This document shows, piece by piece, positions 42,161 through 50,337 of a stretch of DNA of 50,436 bases. Position numbers and translations under genes: made by a program. The notes below the pieces were generated by a model. That model ran no database searches. It saw only the letters and a list, made by a program, of their open reading frames with translations, and was not told the DNA's origin. The DNA is from Hormoscilla sp. GUM202. Its GTDB lineage: Bacteria > Cyanobacteriota > Cyanobacteriia > Cyanobacteriales > Desertifilaceae. The stretch covers positions 1 through 50,436 of the forward strand of contig RFFC02000045.1 in NCBI GenBank assembly GCA_005518205.2. Direction: 5' to 3'. The number at the start of each line of letters is the position of its first letter. Position 1 is the first letter of the stretch.

Positions 42161-43681
42161 ATGAAAGCAGAGAACATAGAAGTAAAAAAAAGAGATAAGG
42201 AAATCTTTGTCGAACAACCGGTAATCCTAGAGAGATCGATTATCTGGTCGCAAGTTTTGGTATGGCTGCTGCTGGGGGTGACAAGCTTTGCTGTAGTCTG
42301 GGCAGCGGTAGCAAAAATCGACGAAGCCGTGCCAGCGATGGGGAAATTGGAACCGGAAGGTTCTGTAAGTGAAGTGAAGGCCCCAACGACAGGTGTGGTG
42401 GAGGCAGTTTATGTCGAAGATGGAGAATATGTCAAAGAGGGCGACCTATTAGTCACCTTTGAAGAAGACGCCCCAGAAGCAGATATAGAGTCCCTAACCA
42501 AGTTGCGGGAGACGTTGATAGAAGAAAGCAAGTTTTACAAGGATCAGGTGAATGATTCGACGCGGGGAGGGCCACCAGAATTGGTGGCGCTGGTGCGGCT
42601 GAAAAATGCCTTGCAAGATGAAAATGTATTTCTGACAGCGGAGATTGGTGGGTACGACCCGGAAGCTAAAATCAGCGGGGAGTTTAATGCTAACCAACGA
42701 CTGTTACTAACAGCTAGCCGAAATGAATATCGCAGTAGAGTGGAAGCTGCGAGATTGCAGGTCAGAGAACTGGAAAAGCAACTTTCGCAAACAGAAGACC
42801 GCTTGGCAGCAACCGGGGAAAGTTTAACAAAAGCCCAGCAGATATTGGCCCTTAATCAGGCGACTCTGGAAAGGTTGGAGCCCCTGGTGGAGGAAGGAGC
42901 AGTGGCGCAGTTGCGATACGACGAACAAAAGCAAAGGGTGTTGGGTCAGGAAGATCAGGTATTGTCTCGTCAAGCGGAAATTCAGCAGCTCGATCTGGAA
43001 ATCCAGCGCCTGAAAGTGGCAATTTCTCAGGCGCAAGAACAGATGCAAAATACGAGGGATATCTCGGCGAAAGATGTTCTGACTCGCATCGCGGAAAACC
43101 AGAAACGAATTGCGGAAATTGATACCCAACTAAGTCGGGCGAAGCTGGAAAATCAGAAGCGATTGACGGAAATAGATGGGGAGCTGGTTAAGGCCAGACA
43201 AGCTCTGCGATACAGAGAAGTGCGATCGCCTAAAGATGGCGTGGTATTCGATCTGCAAGTTGGCCCTCAATCTGTAGCCCAGGCGACAGATATAATCGTG
43301 AAGATTGTGCCGAATGACGAATTGTTGGCAAAGGTATATCTTCAGAACAAAGATGTCGGGTTCGTGAAGGAAGGGATGGAGGTAGAAGTAGACGTGTCGT
43401 CCTTTCCGTCCTCGGAATTTGGCACGATCCCGGGAAAATTGGTCTGGGTGGGTTCGGATGCGTTAGAACCAACGCAAATTCGCCCCTACTATTCGTTTCC
43501 GGCGAAGATAGAAATGTCAAGACAGCACTTTAATGTGGGAGAACCTCCTAACCAAGTGCAGCTGCGACTCCAATCGGGAATGGAGGTGAATACGAGGATT
43601 AAGGTGCGCAAACGCACGGTGATGAATCTCTTGTTGGATAAGTTTGACACTAAGGTCCGCAGTTTGGAAACGGTTCGTTAG
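42161..43681 (+). CDS. HlyD-family membrane fusion protein
   Basis: A 506-aa periplasmic adaptor linking the ABC transporter to an outer-membrane TolC-type channel. One N-terminal transmembrane helix (27-50), a split lipoyl-like domain (VKAPTTGVVEAVYVEDG and later YREVRSPKDGVV), a long coiled-coil hairpin (~170-345) and a beta-barrel region (DVGFVKEGMEVEVDVSSFP) are visible in the expected order. Length is typical. It is 159 bp after the transporter, the gap containing a dispersed cacccaccc/gggtgggtg palindrome. No TolC gene lies in the window. Cargo is probably the RTX protein at 31463. Confidence 0.93.
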   Translation: MKAENIEVKKRDKEIFVEQPVILERSIIWSQVLVWLLLGVTSFAVVWAAVAKIDEAVPAMGKLEPEGSVSEVKAPTTGVVEAVYVEDGEYVKEGDLLVTFEEDAPEADIESLTKLRETLIEESKFYKDQVNDSTRGGPPELVALVRLKNALQDENVFLTAEIGGYDPEAKISGEFNANQRLLLTASRNEYRSRVEAARLQVRELEKQLSQTEDRLAATGESLTKAQQILALNQATLERLEPLVEEGAVAQLRYDEQKQRVLGQEDQVLSRQAEIQQLDLEIQRLKVAISQAQEQMQNTRDISAKDVLTRIAENQKRIAEIDTQLSRAKLENQKRLTEIDGELVKARQALRYREVRSPKDGVVFDLQVGPQSVAQATDIIVKIVPNDELLAKVYLQNKDVGFVKEGMEVEVDVSSFPSSEFGTIPGKLVWVGSDALEPTQIRPYYSFPAKIEMSRQHFNVGEPPNQVQLRLQSGMEVNTRIKVRKRTVMNLLLDKFDTKVRSLETVR

Positions 43682-44031
43682 GAAATGGAGAATTGAGAAT
43701 TGAAAATTGGGAATTGGAAATGATTAGACTCGGCGCGGGCTATGATTGCGGTAAGCCGAAATGGTCATTGCGAGGGGGAGTTATGGTCGCAATTGTTATG
43801 ATACCAGCAAGTAGGACCCCCTCAGCAATCTCCTACTCTTCTACCGACGGCGTAGAGATTGCTGAGGGGGGGAAGTTACTCTGAAAGCACAAGAATATCT
43901 CAACTATCCCCCCCACGCTGCGCGAAAAATCGCAATGACATATTGGCTATCCCAAAAAGAGCAGTTTATGACCGTTCAGAGTATAGCAATGAGGAGGGTT
44001 TCACCCTACCTCAGCACTTCGGATAAGCAAG
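43682..44031. other. Repeat-containing intergenic region before rfbC
   Basis: 350 bp with no credible gene. It holds the 16-bp inverted repeat at 43817-43870 and an outer pair tcattgcgag / tcgcaatgac (about 43769 and 43930). That family of cattgcgag...caatctc repeats is widespread in bacterial intergenic DNA. Confidence 0.55.
43817..43870. repeat. 16-bp inverted repeat (possible terminator/dispersed element)
   Basis: ccccctcagcaatctc (43817-43832) and gagattgctgaggggg (43855-43870) are perfect reverse complements around a 22-nt loop. It lies ~135 bp after hlyD and could terminate that operon, although there is no T-run. Confidence 0.7.
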
Positions 44032-44580
44032 ATGAAAGTTGAGGCGACTGATATTAAGGATGTATTGCTCCTGGAACCGAAAGTCTTTGGAGACGATCGG
44101 GGATTCTTTTATGAAAGTTATAACCAGCGGGTTTTTGCGGAAAAGACTGGCCTGTCGGTGGAGTTCGTCCAGGATAATCATTCTCGTTCAGAAACGGGGG
44201 TTTTGCGGGGGCTGCATTATCAAATTCAACAGCCTCAAGGAAAGTTGGTGCGGGTAGTTAGGGGTGAGGTGTTCGATGTAGCGGTGGATATCAGAAAAAG
44301 CAGCCCAGATTTTGGCAAGTGGGTGGGTTGCTTGTTGAGTGCTGATAATCACCGACAACTGTGGATCCCGGCGGGGTTTGCCCACGGCTTTTTGGTGGTT
44401 TCGGAGGTGGCGGAAATGCTGTACAAGACTACTGACTATTACGCTCCTAACCACGAACGCTGTATTATCTGGAATGACCCAGATTTGGCAATTGATTGGC
44501 CCCTAGGAGGGAAAACTACCGTGCTATCGGCAAAAGATTCGGCTGGGTTACCTTTTAAGTCGGCAGAGGTTTTCCCATGA
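44032..44580 (+). CDS. rfbC: dTDP-4-dehydrorhamnose 3,5-epimerase
   Basis: Third enzyme of dTDP-L-rhamnose synthesis (RmlC), a cupin-fold epimerase. The 182-aa protein shows the signature DDRGFFYESY (~21-30), QDNHSRSETGVLRGLHYQ (47-64) with catalytic His62, VRGEVFDVAVDIR (76-88), IPAGFAHGFLV (112-122) and YKTTDYY with the conserved Tyr. Stop TGA overlaps an ATG (ATGA) that begins a duplicated rfbD start, showing the ancestral rfbC-rfbD coupling. Start has weak upstream pairing (gataagcaag). Confidence 0.95.
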   Translation: MKVEATDIKDVLLLEPKVFGDDRGFFYESYNQRVFAEKTGLSVEFVQDNHSRSETGVLRGLHYQIQQPQGKLVRVVRGEVFDVAVDIRKSSPDFGKWVGCLLSADNHRQLWIPAGFAHGFLVVSEVAEMLYKTTDYYAPNHERCIIWNDPDLAIDWPLGGKTTVLSAKDSAGLPFKSAEVFP

Positions 44581-44716
44581 AACGGATTTTATTGCTTGGG
44601 GTTCTCGATTGGTCTCATGGCCCGCAGGGGGTTCAAACCCCCTGCTAATAGCTGAAGTCGGTTGAAAACCGACTGAAAACATTGTGCAGATGAAACGTAT
44701 TTTATTACTTGGGGTT
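44577..44716. repeat. Duplicated rfbD 5' end flanking a hairpin insertion
   Basis: The first 27 bp of rfbD (atgaaacg(g/t)attttatt...) occur at 44577-44603, overlapping the rfbC stop, and again at 44690-44716, differing at two bases. Between them are two hairpins: gcaggggg-ttcaaa-ccccctgc (44626-44647) and agtcggtt-gaa-aaccgact (~44655-44673). The arrangement looks like an insertion that duplicated the gene start. Confidence 0.8.
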
Positions 44717-45568
44717 AAGGGTCAGTTGGGTCAAGAATTGTCTCGCACTCTCTCCTCTCTCGGAGATGTGACGGGAGTGGGTCGCGAAACCGTGGACTTG
44801 GAACGACCAGATGATATTCGTCGGATAATGCAGGAGATTAAACCTGATTTGGTGGTTAATGCTGCTGCTTATACTGCTGTTGATAAGGCGGAACAGGAAC
44901 CGGAACGGGCGATCGCGGTGAATGGGACGGCCCCTGGTATAATAGCAGAGGCGGCTGTAGATTTGGGGTCTACTCTGGTTCACGTTTCCACTGACTACGT
45001 GTTTGATGGGAATAATAACTGCCCTTACATTGAAACTGACTCTCCTAATCCCATGAATGCCTATGGTGAGTCTAAACTGAAGGGGGAGTTGGCGATTCAA
45101 GCTTCTGGTGTTAACTATATTATTCTCAGAACTGCCTGGGTTTATGGTGCTGGTCCCACTGGCAATTTTGTCAAAACTATGCTCAGGTTGGGGGCCCAAC
45201 GGGATGAACTCCGCGTGGTTTACGACCAAGTTGGTAGCCCCACTTCCACTCGCCATCTCGCAGGGGCGATCGCCTCTTTAATTGCGAAAGAAGCAGCAGG
45301 GGGCATTTACCATTATACTAACAGTGGTGTTGCTAGCTGGTATGACTTGGCTGTGGCGATTTTTGCAGAGGCAAAACAGCTAGGATTTCCTCTAAAGGTG
45401 CAGCGAGTGATTCCGATCGCTACTGCTGAATATCCGACTCCCGCACGCCGCCCTCCTTATTCTGTCCTGAACATTGGCAAAATCTCCTCTGTTTTGGGTG
45501 GGCCTCCTCCTCATTGGCGAAATGCCCTGGGGGAAATGCTCCCCGAACTGATTTCAGTTATCAGTTGA
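44690..45568 (+). CDS. rfbD: dTDP-4-dehydrorhamnose reductase
   Basis: Last enzyme of dTDP-L-rhamnose synthesis (RmlD), an extended SDR. With ATG at 44690 the protein is 292 aa: MKRILLLGVKGQLGQEL (nucleotide loop GxxGQLG), VVNAAAYTAVDKAE, VHVSTDYVFDG with the catalytic Thr near 101, and YGESK placing Tyr125 and Lys129. ILRTAWVYG and VYDQVGSPTSTRHLA complete the family pattern. The current start is the second copy of a duplicated 27-bp gene start; the first copy runs into a hairpin insertion and is out of use. Confidence 0.95.
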   Translation: MKRILLLGVKGQLGQELSRTLSSLGDVTGVGRETVDLERPDDIRRIMQEIKPDLVVNAAAYTAVDKAEQEPERAIAVNGTAPGIIAEAAVDLGSTLVHVSTDYVFDGNNNCPYIETDSPNPMNAYGESKLKGELAIQASGVNYIILRTAWVYGAGPTGNFVKTMLRLGAQRDELRVVYDQVGSPTSTRHLAGAIASLIAKEAAGGIYHYTNSGVASWYDLAVAIFAEAKQLGFPLKVQRVIPIATAEYPTPARRPPYSVLNIGKISSVLGGPPPHWRNALGEMLPELISVIS

Positions 45569-45569
45569 A

Positions 45570-47030
45570 TTGAGAAACCCGGTTTTTTGGAAAAACCGGG
45601 TCTGGGCTTCTGGGCTACTTTCGTTTTGTCCTAGTGGAAACTGGAGGCTCTCACCGGACGGTCGCAGCGATATACTCCGCCAAGAAAAGGGCGGTTGGGA
45701 CAACGATGACAGTCTGACTGCTCAGGTACTCTTGTCGGAATTATCGGAAGATAACGACAGCTTTAATCGCATATTCCTGCCGGAAAGTCTTGCCGTCAAG
45801 GGTGATTTAACGAACTTATACATCGGGGACTTTGATGGGGACGGTCAAAGCGATGTACTCCGTCAAGAAAAGGGCATTTGGGGCAACGATGACCGTACAA
45901 CTGCTCAGATCCTCTTGTCCCAAGGCGACGGCAACTTTAACCCCATCACCCTGCCGGAGGATTTCGCTCTCAAAGGCGATTTCACCAATTTACACATTGG
46001 CGACTTTAATGGAGACGATCGCGACGATGTACTACGCCAAGAAAAGGGCAGTTGGGACGACGATGACCAGATGACTGCTCGAGTACTCTTATCCCAGGGT
46101 GACGGCAACTTTACCAGCATCACCCTGCCGGAGGGTTTCAATCTCAAGGGCGACTTCACCAATTTGTATATCGGCGACTTTAATGGAGACGATCGCGACG
46201 ATGTACTACGCCAAGAAAAGGGCAGTTGGGACGACGATGACATAGGGACTGCCCATGTACTCTTATCCCAGGGTGACGGCAACTTTACCCGCATCCCCCT
46301 GCCCGAGAGTTTTGAGCTCAAGGGCGACCTCACCAATTTGTATGTAGAAGATTTGAATGGTGATGGCAAGGATGAGATTCTGGTTCAGAAAAAATATCCC
46401 CGAGGGGAGCGGTCCCGTACTTTGAGGATATTGGGCTCGGATGATGGAGAAAATTTCACCGAATATCTACTTCCCTCAGCGCTTCAGTTTAACGGTGACG
46501 GCAGGAAACTGTATATTGCCGATTATGATGGCAATGGCTTTAACAACGATCTCCTGGTTCAGAGTTTTGCAAACGAAGCGCGGCTATACAGCATTGACTT
46601 TCAATCAATTCTCGATGCCAGCGTTGACCAATCGATTCTCAATGCCGGTGATTATGCAGCCCTAAGCGCTCTCCATACCAGTACGAATGGGAAGCACTGG
46701 AAAAACAAGACAGGCTGGGATTTCGACAGCGAAACTCCCCCCTCTGTTGATGCTGTAAATGACTGGTCTGGCCCAGAGCAAGAGTGGCTGACGGTCTCAG
46801 AGGCCATTGAAGAAATCAGCCATCCAGAAGAGAAAAAGCCCGGCCCAGAGCAAGAGTGGCCGACGGTCTCCGAGGCCATTGAAGAAATCAGCATCGACCA
46901 GGACAAAGAGCGCACTCCTTCCTTTGAGTTGACTCATTTGCCAGAATCCCTTGCCAATCTCGGTAGAACACCCAAGGCTAGATATACTTCCGATATTGCG
47001 CTTACGGACTCCCCTTGGTCAACCCTGTGA
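45570..47030 (+). pseudogene. FG-GAP/VCBS-type repeat protein fragment truncated at both ends
   Basis: The frame is open for 486 codons. It starts inside a dispersed AAACCCGG palindrome, so the N-terminus is not native. From ~25 to ~300 it contains about five ~50-residue repeats (LYIGDFNGDDRDDVLRQEKG, then GSWDDDD and ARVLLSQGDGNFT), an integrin-like calcium-binding propeller. DYAALSALHTSTNGKHWKN (~362-380) is the cap that usually precedes bacterial leucine-rich repeats. EQEW(L/P)TVSEAIEEIS is duplicated (~408-440). The LRRs themselves are missing: at ~46995 the DNA becomes ISKra4 sequence in another frame. This was probably a large secreted or surface protein. Confidence 0.75.
45572..45600. 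repeat. Dispersed AAACCCGG palindrome
   Basis: agaaacccggtttttt-ggaaaaaccggg, followed at ~45607 by cttctgggctac, the tail shared with copies at 249 and 20583. It directly follows the rfbD stop and precedes the truncated FG-GAP gene. Confidence 0.7.
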
Positions 47031-47625
47031 GTGGCGCGATTACAAGGCTGTCAATCTGCATGACCAGGGGGTAGCGGCCTTTTTTCGAGACAATGCAGGA
47101 CTGGTCAAATGGGTAAATCAGCAGCCCTTGGCGAATCCGCTTGTGTGTCTCGGGGATGGCCATGATGGCATCTGGAACCTGTTTGTCGAGATTGGTCCGA
47201 CCATCTTTCGTCAAGAAATCCTCGATTGGTATCACTTAATGGAAAATCTGGAAAAAATCGGCGGGTCCGGCCAGCGACTGGCACGAGTGAAAGCCCTTTT
47301 CTGGTCTGGCAAGGTGCCAGAGGCCCTCAAGGAATTTGACGACTGGGACCATCCACGGGTGGACAATTTTAGGGCCTATGTTACTAAGCATCGCCATCGC
47401 ATTGTGAACTATAGCTATTATCAAGCCGAGGGGATTTCCATTGGTTCGGGAGAGGTGGAATCAACGGTACACAGAAGGCGGCACGGCTAAAGCTTTCAGG
47501 ATCGCAATGGAAAGCCGTCAATGTTCCCCAGGTTCTGCTGCATCGCTGCGCTTATCTTAATGGAGTATTCTCAAGGTGACAGTTGCGCAATGAAGTATTT
47601 TTACTCATTGCCAAACTGGGATGCA
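46995..47625 (+). pseudogene. ISKra4-family transposase remnant
   Basis: Begins abruptly at LRLRTPLGQPCEWRDYKAVN and continues through WVNQQPLANPLVCLGDGHDG, EILDWYHLMENLEKIGG and HRHRIVNYSYYQAEGISIGS to ESTVHR. A frameshift near 47475 then separates the rest, LKLSGSQWKAVNVPQVLLHR and CAYLNG. It shares these blocks with the pseudogene at 35972. The N-terminal ~150 residues are missing. The 3' end aaactgggatgcaccc matches the other copy's end, so the right terminus is probably near 47630, where the SPFH fragment starts. Confidence 0.82.
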
Positions 47626-47629
47626 CCCT

Positions 47630-48360
47630 TTTCTTAGTCTCCCGTTGCTGGTACATGTTTCTCAGCAAGTCCACCAACGCATAGTTCATAGTACCTGCTT
47701 GAAAAGCATCTGCACCTGAACCATCGCCAGAACTCCCTCCTATAACGACCTCTGGCAGTTTGATTTTGGTCTTTTCAAACGCCTGACTCCATGCCTTATC
47801 TGACTCAATCTGAGCGTAAAGCTCGGGACTAAGAGCCTGTATTGTTTCTTTAAGCTTCTCCAGCTCAATATTTTTCAGATGCCCTTGGTGTTGTGCATCC
47901 ATGTCAAGTTCTTTTTGCCTCTTCTGTAGCGCAACATCATTCCTGAGACGTTGAGTTTCTGCCCTTGCTTCTGCGTCTTCGATCGCCGCTTTAGCATTGA
48001 GTTCTGCGATTTCTAAAGCTTTCTAACCCGTTTAGCCTGATTCTTAGTTTTTTCCTGTTCCTCAATCAGAACTTGGCGGTGTTTCTCAGTTTTGGTTTCT
48101 TCCTCAATGGTTTTGGCCCGCTCCATAAGGATTTTCCGTGTCGTTAATTGTTCCTCTAGTTCGTCAGGCAAGTCAATTTCATTGATAAATGTACCAATCG
48201 TCTGCACTCCATACGCACTAAGTGCTGCTTTGATGTGATCTACTGCTTCTTGCTGTATTTCACTACGTTGTTTGAGAAAATCTAGCGCTTCAAAATTTTG
48301 AGCCGAATTGCGGAAGTGATTACCTACCATTGGCTCAAGCACCCTAGAGCGTCGGTCCAT
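47630..48360 (-). pseudogene. SPFH/band-7 domain protein, broken
   Basis: Two minus-strand frames join into one protein. The 5' part has RSRVLEPMVGNHFRNSAQNF, EAVDHIKAALSAYGVQ and INEIDLPDELEEQLTTRKI, the membrane-distal half of an SPFH domain. A one-base frame change near 48024-48028 follows; the coiled coil then continues (LEIAELNAKAAIEDAEARAE...) to EVVIGGSSGDGSGADAFQAG and LVDLLRNMYQQ. The N-terminal membrane part is missing upstream of 48360, and the C-terminus runs into ISKra4 sequence near 47630. The frame change could also be an assembly error, but with both ends lost the gene looks dead. Confidence 0.75.
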
Positions 48361-48549
48361 TAATAATGCTTGACAAATTTAACAATCTGTGCATAAACGG
48401 AAAATCGTTCTTTTGCTCGTCTCCCGCTTCTCACTTATGGCCCTGTGGGATCTCGGGATGTTGCTCAAAATTGTTATTGACGCTACCAATTTTAGCAGAT
48501 GCACATTTTATTTTTTTTGTCAACAACTTCTACTGGACCGACGCTCTAG
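48344..48549. repeat. 16-bp inverted repeat at 5' edge of SPFH fragment
   Basis: ctagagcgtcggtcca (48344-48359) and tggaccgacgctctag (48534-48549) are exact reverse complements, ~175 bp apart. They bracket the point where SPFH similarity stops, consistent with a small inversion or an inserted element. The 48361-48867 stretch holds no gene I can support. Confidence 0.6.
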
Positions 48550-48770
48550 TTACGAGATTTTGATAGAACTGTACTTCGGAACTCCTGTGGATTTATTAGA
48601 TGCTTGCTGGGCATTCTCTGAGGTCTCCTCCGTCTGATTAGCCATCGGCGAGCCAACACGAGAGATCATCTTCGGGGCATCTGTTGGAGCTATGCTAATG
48701 ACCTGCGTTACTTGAAGTCCAAAGATAAAACCATCTTTGGGGTGCGGTCACAAGTAGTTGATAACCCGAA

Positions 48771-48845
48771 GCCAGCTCCCCGGGTAACGCCCCCTCCGCT
48801 GCGAGAAGAGCCAGCTCCCCGGGTAACGAACCCTCCGCTGCCCGA
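48771..48845. repeat. Direct duplication of ~35-bp G+C-rich unit
   Basis: agccagctccccgggtaacg, followed by two variable bases and ccctccgctgc, occurs twice in tandem, separated by a few bases. It lies at the left side of the IS110 remnant. Confidence 0.7.
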
Positions 48846-48867
48846 GGGCAGATCCTATGGGCAAATG

Positions 48868-49036
48868 TCAAGGGGTAGCGAGCAAATTTTTTGTATAGTT
48901 GGAGTCAAACGGTTTTCCCGACTTCAAGACCCCATAGGCCAGACACAATAGCTTATGGATGGCCGCACAAATAATGGCTCGCTTAGCCTTGCCCCTTTCC
49001 AACAGGCGATCGCAAAATGCCTTAATCACAGGGTGT
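48868..49036 (-). pseudogene. IS110-family transposase C-terminal remnant
   Basis: The minus strand reads PVIKAFCDRLLERGKAKRAI, then ICAAIHKLLCLAYGVLKSGK and PFDSNY before a stop, matching the C-terminal end of IS110/IS116/IS902 transposases. The Tnp_20 Ser motif and the whole N-terminal DEDD domain are absent. It lies between copies of a 25-bp sequence related to ctatcaactacttatgacca. Confidence 0.75.
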
Positions 49037-49049
49037 TAACGTCGAGCTG

Positions 49050-49188
49050 ACATGGCTATCAACTACTTATGACCACACCCCGCCCGAACCCTAAAGGGCC
49101 TGGCTACATGAACAAAGCCCGCCTGCGCGGGCTATATACATGTATCTGAGATGCACCTGGCTATCAACTACTTATGACCACACCCCAA
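49050..49188. repeat. Direct repeats with an inverted partner around the IS110 remnant
   Basis: ctatcaactacttatgacca, followed by caccc, occurs at about 49052 and 49161. A reverse-complement version (gggtgcggtcacaagtagtt, then gataa) lies at ~48739. The three copies bracket the IS110 remnant and the second dispersed 74-bp repeat. Confidence 0.7.
49081..49154. repeat. ~74-bp dispersed repeat, copy 2
   Basis: Second copy of the element at 9610-9682, with the same cgcccgaaccctaaaggg start, agcccgcctgcgcgggct hairpin and gagatgc end. Here it separates two copies of the ctatcaactacttatgacca repeat, as if inserted there. Confidence 0.8.
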
Positions 49189-49801
49189 TGTCTATGATAT
49201 TAGTCAAATTGACTGGGATTTACTGAAAGCATCCTTTAGAAAATCATCAAGCAAAAACCTCCAGGTACAATCTCTTAAAAATTACGTTCAACAGCAACTG
49301 AACCGGATGTTGGAAAAGAATCAAAGTCAGCGCCGCCTTAGTCTTTACGAACGCTACCACAAAATTGTCAACGACTACAACCGAGAAACTGACCAGGTGG
49401 CGATCGAGCAAACCTTCGAGGCCCTCATGTACCTGGTGCGAGATATCTCCGAAGAAGAAAGCCGCGCTGTCCGGGAAAACTTAAATGCAGAACATCTGGC
49501 AATTTTCGATTTACTGTGCGAGAATAAAGAAAATCTCAGTCCCCGATCGCGCGATCGGATTAAAAAAGTGGCCCGTTCGTTACTTCTTGAAATCAAAGCC
49601 AGTTTAGAAACTCTAGAAAGTTGGCAAAATAAAGAATCGACCCAAGTACGCCAACTCATTTACAATATTCTTTACGATGAAATCGCGGGTTTACCCATCA
49701 ATGATTATGAGGAAAAGGAAATCGAAGAATATACCAATGTTATCTACCTGCACGTATTTCGCCAATATGGCCGGGCTAGCAGTCAAACCAATGTCGCTTA
49801 A
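49187..49801 (+). pseudogene. 3' fragment of type I restriction enzyme R subunit (HsdR)
   Basis: Open from 49187 (NVYDISQIDWDLLKASF) to a stop at 49799-49801, ~204 codons. The block with QTFEALMYLVRDISEEESRA, ENLNAEHLAIFDLLC, RDRIKKVARSLLLEI, ESWQNKESTQVRQLIYNILY and NVIYLHVFRQYG is the C-terminal helical domain of HsdR subunits. The nuclease and helicase domains are missing, and a repeat next to an IS110 remnant lies where they should be. No hsdM or hsdS is seen in the window. A protein starting at ATG 49307 could be made but would have no restriction activity. Confidence 0.75.
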
Positions 49802-49845
49802 TATAGTAGGGTGCCCACCCTACTTCAAGGCAAGAAAAGATAAAG

Positions 49846-50337
49846 ATGGAAAAACTTATTATAGGATTAGACCCAGGATTGGCCACTCTGGGGTTTGGGA
49901 TAATTTGCTGTCAGACTGATGATAATGGAGACAACAATGGTGTTAAAACTCTTGATTGTGGCGTGATTAAAACTCCAGCATCAGCCAAGATGGGCGATCG
50001 GCTGCGAATGATTTACGAAGATTTACACTTCCTAGTTTCAGAGTGGCAACCAGACTTAGCGGCGGTAGAAAAGCTGTTTTTTTATCGGATGGGAAATGCG
50101 ATCTTGGTAGCCCAGGCGCGGGGAGTGCTAACCTTAGTGTTAGCTCAAAACAATATCCCAATGGTTGAATTTACTCCCCCGCAAGTGAAGCAGGCATTAA
50201 CGGGTTACGGCAATGCGGATAAAGAAGAAGTCCAGGAAGCGGTAATGCGGGAGCTAGACTTGGAGTATATTCCTAAACCAGATGATGCAGCGGATGCCCT
50301 GGGTGTAGCCTTGACCGCTTGGTTTCAATCAGAATAG
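49846..50337 (+). CDS. ruvC: Crossover junction endodeoxyribonuclease RuvC
   Basis: Holliday-junction resolvase acting with RuvAB in recombinational repair. The 163-aa protein has all four catalytic acids: Asp9 in [14 protein letters not shown], Glu75 in AAVEKLFF, and Asp147 and Asp150 in [35 protein letters not shown] is the usual DNA-binding segment. An 11-residue acidic insertion (TDDNGDNNG) near 24-32 is not in the E. coli enzyme. aaagatgg precedes the ATG; a gtagggtgcccaccctac palindrome lies ~40 bp upstream. Intact despite the decayed neighbourhood. Confidence 0.96.
   Translation: MEKLIIGLDPGLATLGFGIICCQTDDNGDNNGVKTLDCGVIKTPASAKMGDRLRMIYEDLHFLVSEWQPDLAAVEKLFFYRMGNAILVAQARGVLTLVLAQNNIPMVEFTPPQVKQALTGYGNADKEEVQEAVMRELDLEYIPKPDDAADALGVALTAWFQSE

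Noticed and set aside
44626-44647. tRNA T-arm-like sequence ggggttcaaacccc.
   Set aside because: The hairpin has a 6-nt loop and an 8-bp stem, and no acceptor, D or anticodon arms fit around it; it is a dispersed palindrome.
48389-48637. Plus-strand ORF of 82 codons and overlapping 65-codon ORF.
   Set aside because: No recognisable motif, no ribosome binding site, lies across an inverted repeat in a decayed region.
48560-48750. Minus-strand open frame reading TQVISIAPTDAPKMISRVGS, considered as the missing SPFH N-terminus.
   Set aside because: The similarity is too weak to claim, and the frame is separated from the SPFH fragment by stops.
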